Positions 1 through 8,208 of a DNA stretch of 64,000 nucleotides are shown here, one piece after another. Positions within the stretch are counted from its first letter, which is position 1. The number at the start of each line of letters is the position of its first letter. The notes beneath the pieces were generated by a model that saw nothing but the letters and a program-made list of their open reading frames with translations, ran no database searches and was not told the DNA's origin. The stretch is from the NCBI RefSeq assembly GCF_900105925.1, contig NZ_LT629791.1, positions 6,976,001 through 7,040,000 on the forward strand, read 5' to 3'. Source of the DNA: Jiangella alkaliphila (GTDB lineage Bacteria; Actinomycetota; Actinomycetes; Jiangellales; Jiangellaceae). Both the position numbers and the translations under genes were made by a program.

Positions 1-1164
1 GGCATCGTCGGCGGCACCGGCCGGCTGCTCGACGCGATCGAGGAGTTTCGGTTCGACGACGACGCGCTCGCCCACCTCGAGCGCAACGGTGTCGTCGACG
101 GCGCCACGCTGGCCTGGTTGTCCGACTATCGGTTCACCGGCGACGTCTGGGGCTACGGCGAGGGTGAGGCGTACTTCCCGAACTCGCCGCTGCTCATCGT
201 CGAGGCGTCGTTCGCCGAGGCGGTCGTGCTCGAGACGCTCGCGCTGTCGGTGCTGAACTTCGACTCCGCCATCGCCACGGCGGCCTCGCGTATGACGACG
301 GCGGCCGGCGGGCGGCCGTGCATCGAGATGGGCTCGCGACGCACCCACGAACGGGCCGCCGTCGCCGCCGCGCGGGCCGCCTACATCGCCGGGTTCGCCA
401 CCACCAGCAACCTCGAGGCAGGTCGCACGTACGGCGTACCCACCCAGGGCACCAGCGCGCACTCGTTCACGTTGCTGCACGACACCGAGCGCGACGCGTT
501 CACCGCGCAGGTCGACTCCCTGGGCAAGGGCACGACCTTGCTGGTCGACACGTACGACGTGGAAGAGGCGGTGCGGCTGGGCGTCGAGGTCGCCGGGCCT
601 GAACTGGGCGCCGTCCGGCTCGACTCCGGCGACCTGCTGCCGCAGGCGAAGGAGGTCCGCGCGCTGCTGGACTCCCTCGGCGCCCGCGACACCCGCATCG
701 TCGTCACCAGCGACCTCGACGAGCACGCCATCGCCGCGCTGGCCGCCGCGCCCGTCGACGCGTACGGCGTCGGCACCCAGCTGGTCACCGGGGCCGGCTC
801 CCCGACGGCGGGCATGGTCTACAAGCTCGTGGCCCGGACCGGCGGCGACGGCACGCTGGCCTCCGTCGAGAAGAAGAGCGCCGGCAAGGTCAGCCACGGC
901 GGGCGCAAGTACGCGCTGCGCCGCCGCAACGTCCGCGGCGTCGCCGAGGCGGAGGTCATCGGGGTCGGACACGAGCCGGCCGACGACGGCGACGACCGCC
1001 CGCTGCTGGTGCCGCTCGTGCGCGACGGCGAGACCGTCGGCCGCGAGCCGCTGGCCGCCGCCCGCGAGCGGCACGAACGGGCCCGCGCCGAGCTGCCCCG
1101 CATCGCGCTGAAGCTGTCGCGCGGTGAGCCCGCCATCCCCACCCGCTGGGAGGACCGCCCATGA
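1..1164 (+). CDS. pncB: Nicotinate phosphoribosyltransferase, 5'-truncated by the window edge
   Basis: This enzyme converts nicotinate and PRPP to nicotinate mononucleotide in the cytoplasmic NAD salvage (Preiss-Handler) pathway. The reading frame is open from base 1, so the true start lies upstream; a TTG at 118 is internal. Family landmarks are the RFTGDVWGYGEGEAYFP segment, the MGSRRTHE motif, the substrate-binding SAHSF motif and the LDSGDL motif of the type II phosphoribosyltransferase barrel. About 387 codons are present, against roughly 430-450 for the family, so only the N-terminus is missing. The stop overlaps the start of the nicotinamidase gene (ATGA), which implies translational coupling: PncA makes the nicotinate that PncB uses. 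Confidence 0.95.
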   Translation, partial: GIVGGTGRLLDAIEEFRFDDDALAHLERNGVVDGATLAWLSDYRFTGDVWGYGEGEAYFPNSPLLIVEASFAEAVVLETLALSVLNFDSAIATAASRMTTAAGGRPCIEMGSRRTHERAAVAAARAAYIAGFATTSNLEAGRTYGVPTQGTSAHSFTLLHDTERDAFTAQVDSLGKGTTLLVDTYDVEEAVRLGVEVAGPELGAVRLDSGDLLPQAKEVRALLDSLGARDTRIVVTSDLDEHAIAALAAAPVDAYGVGTQLVTGAGSPTAGMVYKLVARTGGDGTLASVEKKSAGKVSHGGRKYALRRRNVRGVAEAEVIGVGHEPADDGDDRPLLVPLVRDGETVGREPLAAARERHERARAELPRIALKLSRGEPAIPTRWEDRP

Positions 1165-1754
1165 AGCGCGCACTCATCGTCGTCGACGTCCAGAACGACT
1201 TCTGCGAGGGCGGCAGCCTCGCCGTCGCGGGCGGCGCGGACGTCGCGTTCGGCATCGCCGAGGTGCTCAAGCGCTGGACCGACGGCGACGAAGGGGACCG
1301 CCGCTACGACTACGTCGTCGCCACCCGCGACCACCACATCGACCCCGGCGACCACTTCTCCGAGACCCCCGACTACGTCGACAGCTGGCCACCGCACTGC
1401 GTGGCCGGCACCGATGGCGTCGCGTTCCACCCGAACCTCGACCCGCAGCCGTTCGACGCGGTCTTCGACAAGGGCGAGTACCAGGCCGCCTACTCCGGCT
1501 TCGAGGGCAAGTCGCACGACGGTGTCGGGCTGGCCGACTGGCTGCGCGGCCACGAGGTCGGCTCCGTCGACGTCGTCGGCATCGCGACCGACCACTGCGT
1601 CCGCGCGACCGCCCTCGACGCCGCCGGGAACGGCATCGAGACGACGGTGCTGCTCGAGCTCACCGCCGGGGTCGCGGCCAGGACGACGTCGGCGGCGCTG
1701 GACACCATGCGCGCGGCCGGCATCCGGCTGGAAGGCGCTCCGATCGTCCGCTGA
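1161..1754 (+). CDS. pncA: Nicotinamidase (isochorismatase-like hydrolase)
   Basis: The protein deamidates nicotinamide to nicotinate, feeding the PncB enzyme encoded just upstream. It has 197 residues and the cysteine-hydrolase triad of the PncA family: Asp9 in VVDVQNDF, Lys104 in FDKGEY and Cys146 in ATDHCVRAT. A metal-binding TRDHH segment lies around residues 56-65. The ATG overlaps the pncB stop by four bases, so the two form one salvage operon. The length and catalytic residues fit PncA better than the shorter generic isochorismatases. Confidence 0.93.
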   Translation: MKRALIVVDVQNDFCEGGSLAVAGGADVAFGIAEVLKRWTDGDEGDRRYDYVVATRDHHIDPGDHFSETPDYVDSWPPHCVAGTDGVAFHPNLDPQPFDAVFDKGEYQAAYSGFEGKSHDGVGLADWLRGHEVGSVDVVGIATDHCVRATALDAAGNGIETTVLLELTAGVAARTTSAALDTMRAAGIRLEGAPIVR

Positions 1755-2129
1755 TCAGGCGGTACGCGCGGTGGCCGACGCCTCGCGGGCGTCCAGCAGC
1801 TCGTCCCAGTGCTCCGTGCCCCACGCGCACAGCGCCTCGATGACCGGCAGCATCGTCCGCCCGAGCGGCGTCAGCGCGTACTCGACGTGCCGCTCGGGGC
1901 CGGGCCGCTCGGTGCGCGCGACCAGGCCGTCGCGCTGCAGGTTCTTGAGCGACGCGGTGAGCGACTGGGCGCTGACGGTGCGCAGCGGGACGCGCAGCTC
2001 GGAGAACCGGCGCGGGCCGTGCTCGAGGCAGCGGATGACCATGCCGGCCCACTTGTCGGCGAACCGCAGCGGGATCAGCGTCGACGGGCAGACGGGGTCG
2101 AACATGTCGGGATCGAGCGGCGTCGGCAT
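1755..2129 (-). CDS. HxlR-family winged-helix regulator
   Basis: A 124-residue DNA-binding protein with one winged helix of the HxlR type (roughly residues 15-105). The N-terminus carries a cysteine (Cys14 in DPVCPSTL), the position used as a redox or electrophile sensor in several HxlR proteins. The helix-turn-helix SAQSLTASLKNLQRDGLV and the wing RHVEYALTPLGR are clear. It is transcribed divergently from the NAD(P)-binding protein at 2195, a pairing common for HxlR regulators. It probably controls that gene and itself from the 65-bp spacer. It converges on pncA with no spacer. Confidence 0.88.
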   Translation of the reverse strand: MPTPLDPDMFDPVCPSTLIPLRFADKWAGMVIRCLEHGPRRFSELRVPLRTVSAQSLTASLKNLQRDGLVARTERPGPERHVEYALTPLGRTMLPVIEALCAWGTEHWDELLDAREASATARTA

Positions 2130-2194
2130 GTCTCAACCGTACTGACCTGCGTGCTCATGCCGGGCTGACCAGGGCGCGGCCTAGCGTGCGCGGC

Positions 2195-2833
2195 ATGACG
2201 AGAATCGTGGTGTTCGGAGCCGGCGGACGGGCCGGGCGGGCGGTGCTGGCCGAGGCGGCCGGCCGGGGTTGGGACGTGACGGCGGTGGTGCGCGACCCCG
2301 CGCGACATGCCGACCTCGGCGGCGACGGGGTCGACCTGGCGGCCGGCGACGTGACCGAGGCTGACGCCGTCGCGACCCTGTCCGCCGGCCACGACGCGGC
2401 CGTGCACGCCGCCGCGAACCTCACCGTCCCGGCGGCCGAGTTCTTCCCCGCGGCCGCGTCGGCCCTGCTCGCTGGGGTGGCCGCCGCCGGCACGGGCCGG
2501 TTGGTGGCCGTCGGGCTGGCGTCGCAGCTGCCGGACGTGACGGGGACGCCGCTGCTCGAGACCCCCGGTTATCCGTCGGAGTACCGCGACTTCATGCTCG
2601 GCCACGGCGCCGGGCTGCACGTGTTCCGCACCGCTCGGACGGACGTCGACTGGCTGGTCGTCGCGCCGGCCGGCGACTTCGACCACGGCGGCAGGCCCGC
2701 CGGCGGGTACCGGATCGTCCCGGGCGACGCCGCCGCGCGGATCACCTACGCCGACCTCGCGGTGGCCGTCGCCGACGAGATCGAGCAGCCGCGGCACCAC
2801 CGGCTGCTGCTGGGCGTGGAGGCGCCTCGGTAG
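2195..2833 (+). CDS. NAD(P)-binding Rossmann-fold (NmrA/SDR-like) protein
   Basis: An atypical short-chain dehydrogenase-type protein of 212 residues. The N-terminus has the dinucleotide-binding signature VFGAGGRAGRAVL, followed by VRDPARHADL and a GDVTEADAV segment, as in NAD(P)H-binding proteins of the NmrA or YwnB type. No YxxxK catalytic pair is evident, so it may be a redox sensor or a reductase of unknown substrate. The start is taken at the ATG at 2195; a GTG at 2186 would add three residues. It is divergent from an HxlR regulator, suggesting induction by an electrophile or oxidant. Confidence 0.8.
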   Translation: MTRIVVFGAGGRAGRAVLAEAAGRGWDVTAVVRDPARHADLGGDGVDLAAGDVTEADAVATLSAGHDAAVHAAANLTVPAAEFFPAAASALLAGVAAAGTGRLVAVGLASQLPDVTGTPLLETPGYPSEYRDFMLGHGAGLHVFRTARTDVDWLVVAPAGDFDHGGRPAGGYRIVPGDAAARITYADLAVAVADEIEQPRHHRLLLGVEAPR

Positions 2834-2844
2834 GGTCGGCAGGC

Positions 2845-3420
2845 GTGATCCCCGCCGTGTGGATGGTCGCGGGCGCACCCGGCGCCGGCAAGACCACCGT
2901 CGCCCGCAAGCTGGCCGCGCTGCTCGATCCCGTCCCGGCGCTGCTCGACAAGGACACCGTCTACGCGTCGTTCGTGGCCGCGACGCTGGCGGCGAACGGG
3001 CGGCCGTTCGGCGAGCGCGAGGGCCCCTGGTACGACGAGCACGTCAAGGTGCACGAGTACGGCGGCCTCGCCGACACCGCCGCGGAGGTCCGGTCGGCCG
3101 GCTGCCCGGTGATCCTGGTCGGCCCGTTCACCGGCCAGACCCGCGATGCAGACCGCTGGGCCGCCTACGTCGACCGGCTCGGCGGCGATCCGGTGCACCT
3201 GCTCTGGGTGCGGTCGGACGGCGATACCTTGCGCTCGCGGATCACCGCCCGGGGGCACGACCGCGACGGCGAGAAGCTGGCGAACTTCGCCCGCTTCACC
3301 GCGGCCACCCTGCCGGACGTCCCGCCGCTCGCGCCGCACACCGAGATCGACAACCGCCGCGGCGCCCCGCCCTTGGACGACCAGCTGGCCGCGCTGTTGC
3401 CGTCGACCCCTTTGCAATGA
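2845..3420 (+). CDS. P-loop kinase / zeta-toxin-like ATPase
   Basis: A 191-residue nucleoside-triphosphate-binding protein of the AAA_33/zeta-toxin-like kinase group. The Walker A loop is GAPGAGKTT at residues 10-18. A DKDT motif follows the first strand, and an LLWVRSDGDTLRSRI segment resembles the lid of small-molecule kinases. The substrate is not recognisable. Translation starts at GTG 2845, 11 bases after the upstream gene, so the two may be cotranscribed. Its last five codons and its stop lie inside the left arm of a perfect 33-bp inverted repeat. Confidence 0.78.
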   Translation: MIPAVWMVAGAPGAGKTTVARKLAALLDPVPALLDKDTVYASFVAATLAANGRPFGEREGPWYDEHVKVHEYGGLADTAAEVRSAGCPVILVGPFTGQTRDADRWAAYVDRLGGDPVHLLWVRSDGDTLRSRITARGHDRDGEKLANFARFTAATLPDVPPLAPHTEIDNRRGAPPLDDQLAALLPSTPLQ

Positions 3421-3478
3421 GCACCTATACGCACCACCGGCGCAAGTGGTGCGTATAGGTGCTCATTGCAAAGGGGTC
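3405..3478. terminator. Perfect 33-bp inverted repeat between convergent genes
   Basis: The arms 3405-3437 and 3446-3478 are perfect reverse complements around an 8-nt loop. Each arm begins outside with GACCCCTTTGCAATGAGC. The left arm contains the last codons and TGA of the plus-strand kinase; the right arm reaches into the stop of the minus-strand HAD gene. A stem this long works in both directions, so a bidirectional terminator is likely. There is no T-tract. Its sequence differs from the ATGATCAT hairpin family found elsewhere in the window. Confidence 0.8.
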
Positions 3479-4259
3479 AGCGGAAGAGGCGCTCCAGGAC
3501 TTGGGCGACGCCGTCCTCGTCGTTCGAGGGGCAGCGGTGGGACGCGGCGGCGACGGCGTCGGGGTGGGCGTTGCGGACGGCGTACGACGTCCCCGCCCAG
3601 GTGAGCATCGGGACGTCGTTGGGCATGTCGCCGAACGCGACCACGTCGTGCGCGTCGACGCCGAGCGACCCGCACAACGCCGCCAGGGCGGACGCCTTCG
3701 AGACGCCGGCCCGGCTGACCTCCAGGACCGGCGCGTGGCCCGAGTACGTCGCCGCCGCGAGCGAGCCGACCACGGCCGCCGCTCGGGACACGAACTCGCG
3801 CGCGTCGAGGTCCGGGTGCGTGACCACCAGCTTCGACACCGGCTCGGCCAGCAGCTCCTCGAGCGAGGCGACGACGGTGCCGTCCGGCGTCGGCCAGGTA
3901 CCCCGGAAGGACGGCTCCTGCCCGAACGTCAGCCGCCGCTCGATGGCGAACGTCGCGCCGGGCACGCTGGCCCGGATCGCCCGCGCCACCTCGAGCGCGA
4001 CGTCGCCGGGGAGGCCGTGCTCCTCGATCACCTCGCGGCGGCGCACGTCGTAGACCAGGGCGCCGTTCGCGCAGATCGCCAGCCCGTGCGCTCCGACCTC
4101 CGCGGCCAGGACGTCGATCCAGCGCGGCGGCCGCCCGGACACGAACACGACGGTCGCGCCGGCGTCCTCGGCCCGGGCCAGCGCGGCCCGGGTCCGCGGC
4201 GACACCGTCCCGTCACTGTGCAGCAGGGTCCCGTCGAGGTCGGTGGCGACCACCTTCAC
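3477..4259 (-). CDS. HAD-superfamily hydrolase, Cof/IIB type
   Basis: A 260-residue phosphatase of HAD subfamily IIB. Motif I is TDLDGTLL with the nucleophile Asp7 and acid/base Asp9, motif II is VFVSGRPP, and motif IV is FGDMPNDVPML near the C-terminus. The cap between residues about 85 and 190 is the type-2B cap of sugar-phosphate and nucleotide phosphatases. The GTG start overlaps the response-regulator stop (GTGA), so it is cotranscribed with the two-component genes, although no functional link is obvious. The substrate is unknown. Confidence 0.85.
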   Translation of the reverse strand: MKVVATDLDGTLLHSDGTVSPRTRAALARAEDAGATVVFVSGRPPRWIDVLAAEVGAHGLAICANGALVYDVRRREVIEEHGLPGDVALEVARAIRASVPGATFAIERRLTFGQEPSFRGTWPTPDGTVVASLEELLAEPVSKLVVTHPDLDAREFVSRAAAVVGSLAAATYSGHAPVLEVSRAGVSKASALAALCGSLGVDAHDVVAFGDMPNDVPMLTWAGTSYAVRNAHPDAVAAASHRCPSNDEDGVAQVLERLFR

Positions 4260-4933
4260 GGCTGGGTGAGCCCGGACTGGACGGCGAAGACGACGAGCTG
4301 GGCGCGGTCGCGGGCGTGCAGCTTCACCATCGCGCGGCTGACGTGGGTGCGGACGGTCGCCGGGCTGACCACCAGCTCGGCGGCGATCTCGTCGTTGGAC
4401 CGGCCGGTCGCCACCCAGGCGACGATCTCGCGCTCGCGCTCGGTGAGCCGGTCCAGTTCGGGGTGCGGCGCGCTGGCGGGCACGTCACGGCCGCTGAACT
4501 GCTCGATGACGCGGCGGGTGACCGACGGCGAGAGCAGGCTGGCGCCGTCGGCGACCACCCGGATGGCGTGCAGCAGCTCGGCCGGCGGCGAGTCCTTGAG
4601 CACGAACCCGCTGGCCCCGCCCCGCAGCGCCTCGAACACGTACTCGTCCAGCTCGAACGTGGTCAGCACGATGACCTTGACGTCGGACAGGGCGGGGTCG
4701 GCGGTGATCTCGCGCAGCGCGGCCAGACCGTCGAGCACCGGCATGCGGATGTCCATCAGCACGACGTCGGGCTTGGTGCGGCGGACGAGGTCCAGCCCGG
4801 CGCGCCCGTCAGCGGCCTCGCCGGCCAGCTCGGTGTCGTCCTCCGTCTCGAGCAGCGTGGCCAGGCCCATGCGCACCAGCGCCTGGTCGTCGACGACGGC
4901 CACCCTGATGACACTGCTCACGTCTTCGGTCAT
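4256..4933 (-). CDS. NarL/FixJ-type response regulator
   Basis: A 225-residue two-component regulator. The receiver domain (about residues 8-125) has the acidic pair Asp15-Asp16, the phospho-acceptor Asp61 in LMDIRMP and the conserved lysine in VLKDS. The C-terminal LuxR-type helix-turn-helix (about 158-222) contains LTEREREIVAWVATGRSN. It overlaps the kinase gene upstream by four bases. With the kinase it faces a divergent ABC transporter operon, the usual layout of membrane-stress or antibiotic-efflux modules in actinomycetes. A candidate target is the inverted repeat at 6184-6210. Confidence 0.93.
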   Translation of the reverse strand: MTEDVSSVIRVAVVDDQALVRMGLATLLETEDDTELAGEAADGRAGLDLVRRTKPDVVLMDIRMPVLDGLAALREITADPALSDVKVIVLTTFELDEYVFEALRGGASGFVLKDSPPAELLHAIRVVADGASLLSPSVTRRVIEQFSGRDVPASAPHPELDRLTEREREIVAWVATGRSNDEIAAELVVSPATVRTHVSRAMVKLHARDRAQLVVFAVQSGLTQP

Positions 4934-6129
4934 GGTGTCGATCCTGACATGTCCGCCGCGCGGTCGGCGCCGGCGAGGGGCAGCCGGGCATGGACGGCGA
5001 ACCCGCCACCGCCGCGCGGACCCGCCTGCAGCCGGCCGCCGAGCGCCTCGGCCCGGGCCCGCATGCCGGCGATCCCGGTCCCGGATCCGTCGTCATCGCG
5101 CACCGGAGGCGCGGCCGCCCCGCCCACTCCGTTGTCGCTGACGTCCACCAGCAGCTCGTCGCCGGAGCGGCGGATCTGCACCTCGGCGCGGGTGGCGGCG
5201 GCGTGGCGCAACACGTTGGTCAGCGACTCCTGCACGATGCGGTAGGCCGCCACGTCGACGTCGGGCGGGAGATCGCCGCCGGACGCGCCGGACAGGTCGG
5301 ACACCACGTCGACGCCGCCGGCCCGGATGCGCTCCAGCAGGACGCCGACCTCGGCCAGCCCGGCGACCGGACGGCGCGGCGCGGCGTCGGTGACCGGGCT
5401 GCGCAGCAGCTGCAGCTCGGCCCGCAGGCCGTCGAGCGAGGACCGGCTGGTGTCGCGGATCGCCTCCAGGGCGCCCCGCACCTTCTCCGGGTTGCGGTCC
5501 AGGACGTGCAGGGCGACGCCGGCCTGCATCGCGATGACCGCCAGGCCGTGGCCGACGGAGTCGTGCAGCTCCTGCGCCATGCGCAGCCGCTCCTCGGACA
5601 CCGCACGGCGGGCCTGCTCCGCGCGGACGTCGGCCTGCGACTCGCGCCGGGTCTTCAGCGCCGCGCCGATGGCCAGCGGCGCGGCGAACGCGACCAGCGA
5701 GCCGATGGCGCCGAGGCTGGCGTCGCGCCAGAAGTCGCCGCCCTCGCCGAGCAGCCGGGACGCCGCCACGACAGCGATGAGCGCCCAGTAGCCGCCGACC
5801 CACTGCAGCGCCGTGCGCAGCGGCAGCAGGTGGCCGAGGGTGAAGCTGATCAGCAGGACGGTGAACATGATCGGCCCGTACGGGTAGTTCGCCGCGAGGT
5901 AGATCAGCACGGCCGCGCCACTCACCACGAGGACGGTGCGCGGGTACCGGCTGCGCACCACGAACGACAGCGCCGCCAGCACCACCAGCGCGTACGCGAC
6001 GGCATCGGCGTCGCGCCCGCCCTCGTCGCCGGCGCTGGCCCCGTGGGTACCGGCGACGCAGAACAACAGCAGGACCAGCGCGATGCCCACGTCGAGCAGC
6101 GACACCTTGAATCGAGCGAATCTTTCCAC
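4930..6129 (-). CDS. Sensor histidine kinase (HisKA_3/HATPase type)
   Basis: A 399-residue membrane kinase, partner of the NarL-type regulator. Hydrophobic helices occupy about residues 10-160. The dimerisation and phosphotransfer domain holds the phospho-accepting His189 in MAQELHDSVGHGLAVIA. The ATPase domain follows, with DNGVGG and SGTGIAGMRARAEALGG as the N and G boxes. No large extracellular sensor domain is present, so sensing is probably within the membrane. Translation begins at a GTG. The operon continues into the regulator and the HAD gene through four-base overlaps. Confidence 0.92.
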   Translation of the reverse strand: MERFARFKVSLLDVGIALVLLLFCVAGTHGASAGDEGGRDADAVAYALVVLAALSFVVRSRYPRTVLVVSGAAVLIYLAANYPYGPIMFTVLLISFTLGHLLPLRTALQWVGGYWALIAVVAASRLLGEGGDFWRDASLGAIGSLVAFAAPLAIGAALKTRRESQADVRAEQARRAVSEERLRMAQELHDSVGHGLAVIAMQAGVALHVLDRNPEKVRGALEAIRDTSRSSLDGLRAELQLLRSPVTDAAPRRPVAGLAEVGVLLERIRAGGVDVVSDLSGASGGDLPPDVDVAAYRIVQESLTNVLRHAAATRAEVQIRRSGDELLVDVSDNGVGGAAAPPVRDDDGSGTGIAGMRARAEALGGRLQAGPRGGGGFAVHARLPLAGADRAADMSGSTP

Positions 6130-6183
6130 GTCATCGACCTTAGGGCGACGGGCACGCGCGCGGCGTCGGCGGCGCGGCGTAAC

Positions 6184-6210
6184 CGGACTACGCGGATCTG
6201 CGTACGTCCG
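6184..6210. promoter_or_regulatory. Inverted repeat between two-component and ABC operons
   Basis: In the 134-bp divergent spacer, CGGACTACGC (6184-6193) and GCGTACGTCCG (6200-6210) form an imperfect palindrome around a 6-nt centre. The position, between the kinase promoter and the transporter start, suits binding by the LuxR-type response regulator. This is inferred from position and symmetry only. Confidence 0.45.
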
Positions 6211-6263
6211 ATGCCGCTCCTGGGCCGACGCGGGCGACGGCGTCTGCGCGGGAGCGTGGAGCC

Positions 6264-7169
6264 ATGACGAACACCATCGTGGTCACCGACCGGCTGACCA
6301 AGCGCTACGGCGACCGGCTCGCCGTCAGCGACGTGAGCCTCACCGTCCGGCGCGGTGAGGTGTACGGCTTCCTCGGACCGAACGGAGCCGGCAAGACGAC
6401 CACGCTGCGCATGCTGCTCGGCCTGGTCCGTCCCACCAGCGGGACCGCGATCGTGCTGGGCCACGCGCCTGGTGCGCCCGGCGCGACGGCCCGGGTCGGC
6501 GCGCTCGTCGAGGGCCCCGGCTTCTACCCCTACCTCTCCGGCCGCGACAACCTGCGCGTGATGGCCCGCTACCAGGGCGTCTCCGACCACGCCGTCGAGG
6601 ACGCGTTGACGCGGGTGGACCTGCGCGAGCGCGGCAGCGACGCCTTCAAGTCGTACTCGCTGGGCATGAAGCAGCGGCTCGGCGTCGCGTCGGCGCTGCT
6701 CGGCGAGCCCGACCTGCTGGTCCTGGACGAGCCGACGAACGGGCTGGACCCGGGCGGCATGGCCGACATGCGCAAGCTCGTCGTCGACCTCGCCGAGCAG
6801 GGCCAGACGGTGCTGCTGTCCAGCCACCTGCTGGCCGAGGTGCAGGAGATCTGCGACCGCGTCGGCGTCATCGCCCACGGCCGGCTGCTGGCCGAGAGCA
6901 CCGTCGCCGAGCTCCGCGGCGCCAGCACGCTGCTGGTCCGCGCGCACCCGGTGGAGCTGGCGCTGGCGGTGTCGATGGAGGTGGCCGGCGACGACGCCGT
7001 CCAGCTCACCGACGACGGCGTGCGGCTGGAGCTGCCCGAGGACCGGGCGCCCGACCTGGCCCGCGCGCTGGTCGCGGCCGGCGCCGACATCCACGAGATC
7101 CGCCCGAGTGAGCGGTCCCTGGAGGACGTGTTCTTCGAGATGACGACAGACCAGGAGGAGAACCGATGA
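6264..7169 (+). CDS. ABC transporter ATP-binding protein
   Basis: A 301-residue ATPase subunit of a DrrA/CcmA-type exporter. Walker A is GPNGAGKTT near residue 38, the signature loop is in YSLGMKQRLG and Walker B is LLVLDEPTNGLDPGG. The C-terminal region after residue 220 is the extension common in drug and bacitracin-type exporters. The stop overlaps the permease ATG. The operon is divergent from a two-component system, suggesting signal-dependent efflux or envelope-stress resistance. The exported compound cannot be read from sequence. Confidence 0.93.
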   Translation: MTNTIVVTDRLTKRYGDRLAVSDVSLTVRRGEVYGFLGPNGAGKTTTLRMLLGLVRPTSGTAIVLGHAPGAPGATARVGALVEGPGFYPYLSGRDNLRVMARYQGVSDHAVEDALTRVDLRERGSDAFKSYSLGMKQRLGVASALLGEPDLLVLDEPTNGLDPGGMADMRKLVVDLAEQGQTVLLSSHLLAEVQEICDRVGVIAHGRLLAESTVAELRGASTLLVRAHPVELALAVSMEVAGDDAVQLTDDGVRLELPEDRAPDLARALVAAGADIHEIRPSERSLEDVFFEMTTDQEENR

Positions 7170-8089
7170 GCACCGCGACGATGACCGAACGGCCCGCCGC
7201 CCGCGGCGAGACCCGGACCGTCCCGACCGTGCTCGGCGGCCTGCTCGCCAGCACCCGGGCCGAGCTGCTGCGGCTGCGCAAGTGGCCCGCCGTCTGGATC
7301 CTGCTGACGGTGTGGCTGCTGCTCAACCTCACCTTCGCCTACATCTTCAACTACGTCGCCTACGCGACCGGGTCGTCCGGCTTCTCCAACGAGGGCGTCT
7401 CGACGGAAAGCCTGCTGCCGGAGCTGCTGCCCGCGGCGATCCCGTCGGTCCTCACCGGCGGCATGCCGATGTTCGGCGGCGCGATCATGTTCATCCTCGG
7501 CGCGCTGGCGGCCGGCAGCGGGTTCGGCTGGGGCAGCTGGAAGACCGTGCTCACGCAGGGCCCGGGCCGGCTGTCCGCGTTCGGCGGGACGGTGGCCGCG
7601 GTCGGCATCGCGGTCGTCGGGGCGGTCGTGGCGACCGTGGCCCTGGACTTCGCGGCGTCGTCGCTGATCTCCGTCACCGAGGGCCAGAGCTTCGTCTGGC
7701 CGGAGTTCGGCGCGCTGGCCGAGTCGTTCGGCGGCGGGCTGCTGATCTTCGGGATGTGGGCGATGGCCGGCGTGCTGGTCGGCGTGCTGACCCGCAGCCC
7801 GGCGCTGGCGGTCGGCCTCGGGCTGGTGTGGTCGCTGGTGATCGAGAACCTGCTGCGCGGCGTCGGCAACCTGCTCAGCGGCCTCGAGTACGTGACCGAC
7901 GTGCTGCCGGGGACGGCGGCCGGGTCGCTGGCCGGCGCCCTGGGCGCGGGCACCGAGGGCGACCCCGACGGGGCGCCGGGCGTGCTCACCGTGCTCGACG
8001 GCCGGCCGGCGGCACTGCTGGTGGCCGCGTACCTGGTGGCCTTCGCCGTGGTGGGAGGGCTGCTGATGCGTCACCGCGACGTCGTCTGA
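7166..8089 (+). CDS. ABC transporter permease (ABC-2 like)
   Basis: A 307-residue integral membrane subunit paired with the ATPase upstream through an ATGA overlap. After a short cytosolic N-terminus, hydrophobic segments begin at about residue 35 (WPAVWILLTVWLLLNLTFAY), with further segments near 100-125, 140-165, 195-235 and 285-303. This fits the six-helix ABC-2 permease plan. A long extracellular loop lies around residues 65-95. A hairpin repeat follows 11 bases after the stop and probably ends the transcript. Confidence 0.88.
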   Translation: MSTATMTERPAARGETRTVPTVLGGLLASTRAELLRLRKWPAVWILLTVWLLLNLTFAYIFNYVAYATGSSGFSNEGVSTESLLPELLPAAIPSVLTGGMPMFGGAIMFILGALAAGSGFGWGSWKTVLTQGPGRLSAFGGTVAAVGIAVVGAVVATVALDFAASSLISVTEGQSFVWPEFGALAESFGGGLLIFGMWAMAGVLVGVLTRSPALAVGLGLVWSLVIENLLRGVGNLLSGLEYVTDVLPGTAAGSLAGALGAGTEGDPDGAPGVLTVLDGRPAALLVAAYLVAFAVVGGLLMRHRDVV

Positions 8090-8100
8090 TCCACGTACCC

Positions 8101-8167
8101 CCCCCCTCATGATCATGTTCCCTGGCGGCGTCATAGCGACCGCCAGGGAACATGATCATGAGGGGGG
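8101..8167. repeat. ATGATCAT-family hairpin repeat, subtype A
   Basis: Perfect 27-bp arms (8101-8127 and 8141-8167) surround a 13-nt loop. The arms contain CATGATCATGTTCCCT and end in a run of C/G. It lies between the ABC permease and the SARP gene, which point the same way, so it may terminate the first and insulate the second. It closely resembles the element at 48433-48481, including the loop (GCG...AGCGA), which marks both as copies of one dispersed repeat. Confidence 0.85.
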
Positions 8168-8208
8168 TGGTTACGCTACCGAGTCGCGGCGTTTCGGCGG
8201 GAGGTGCG

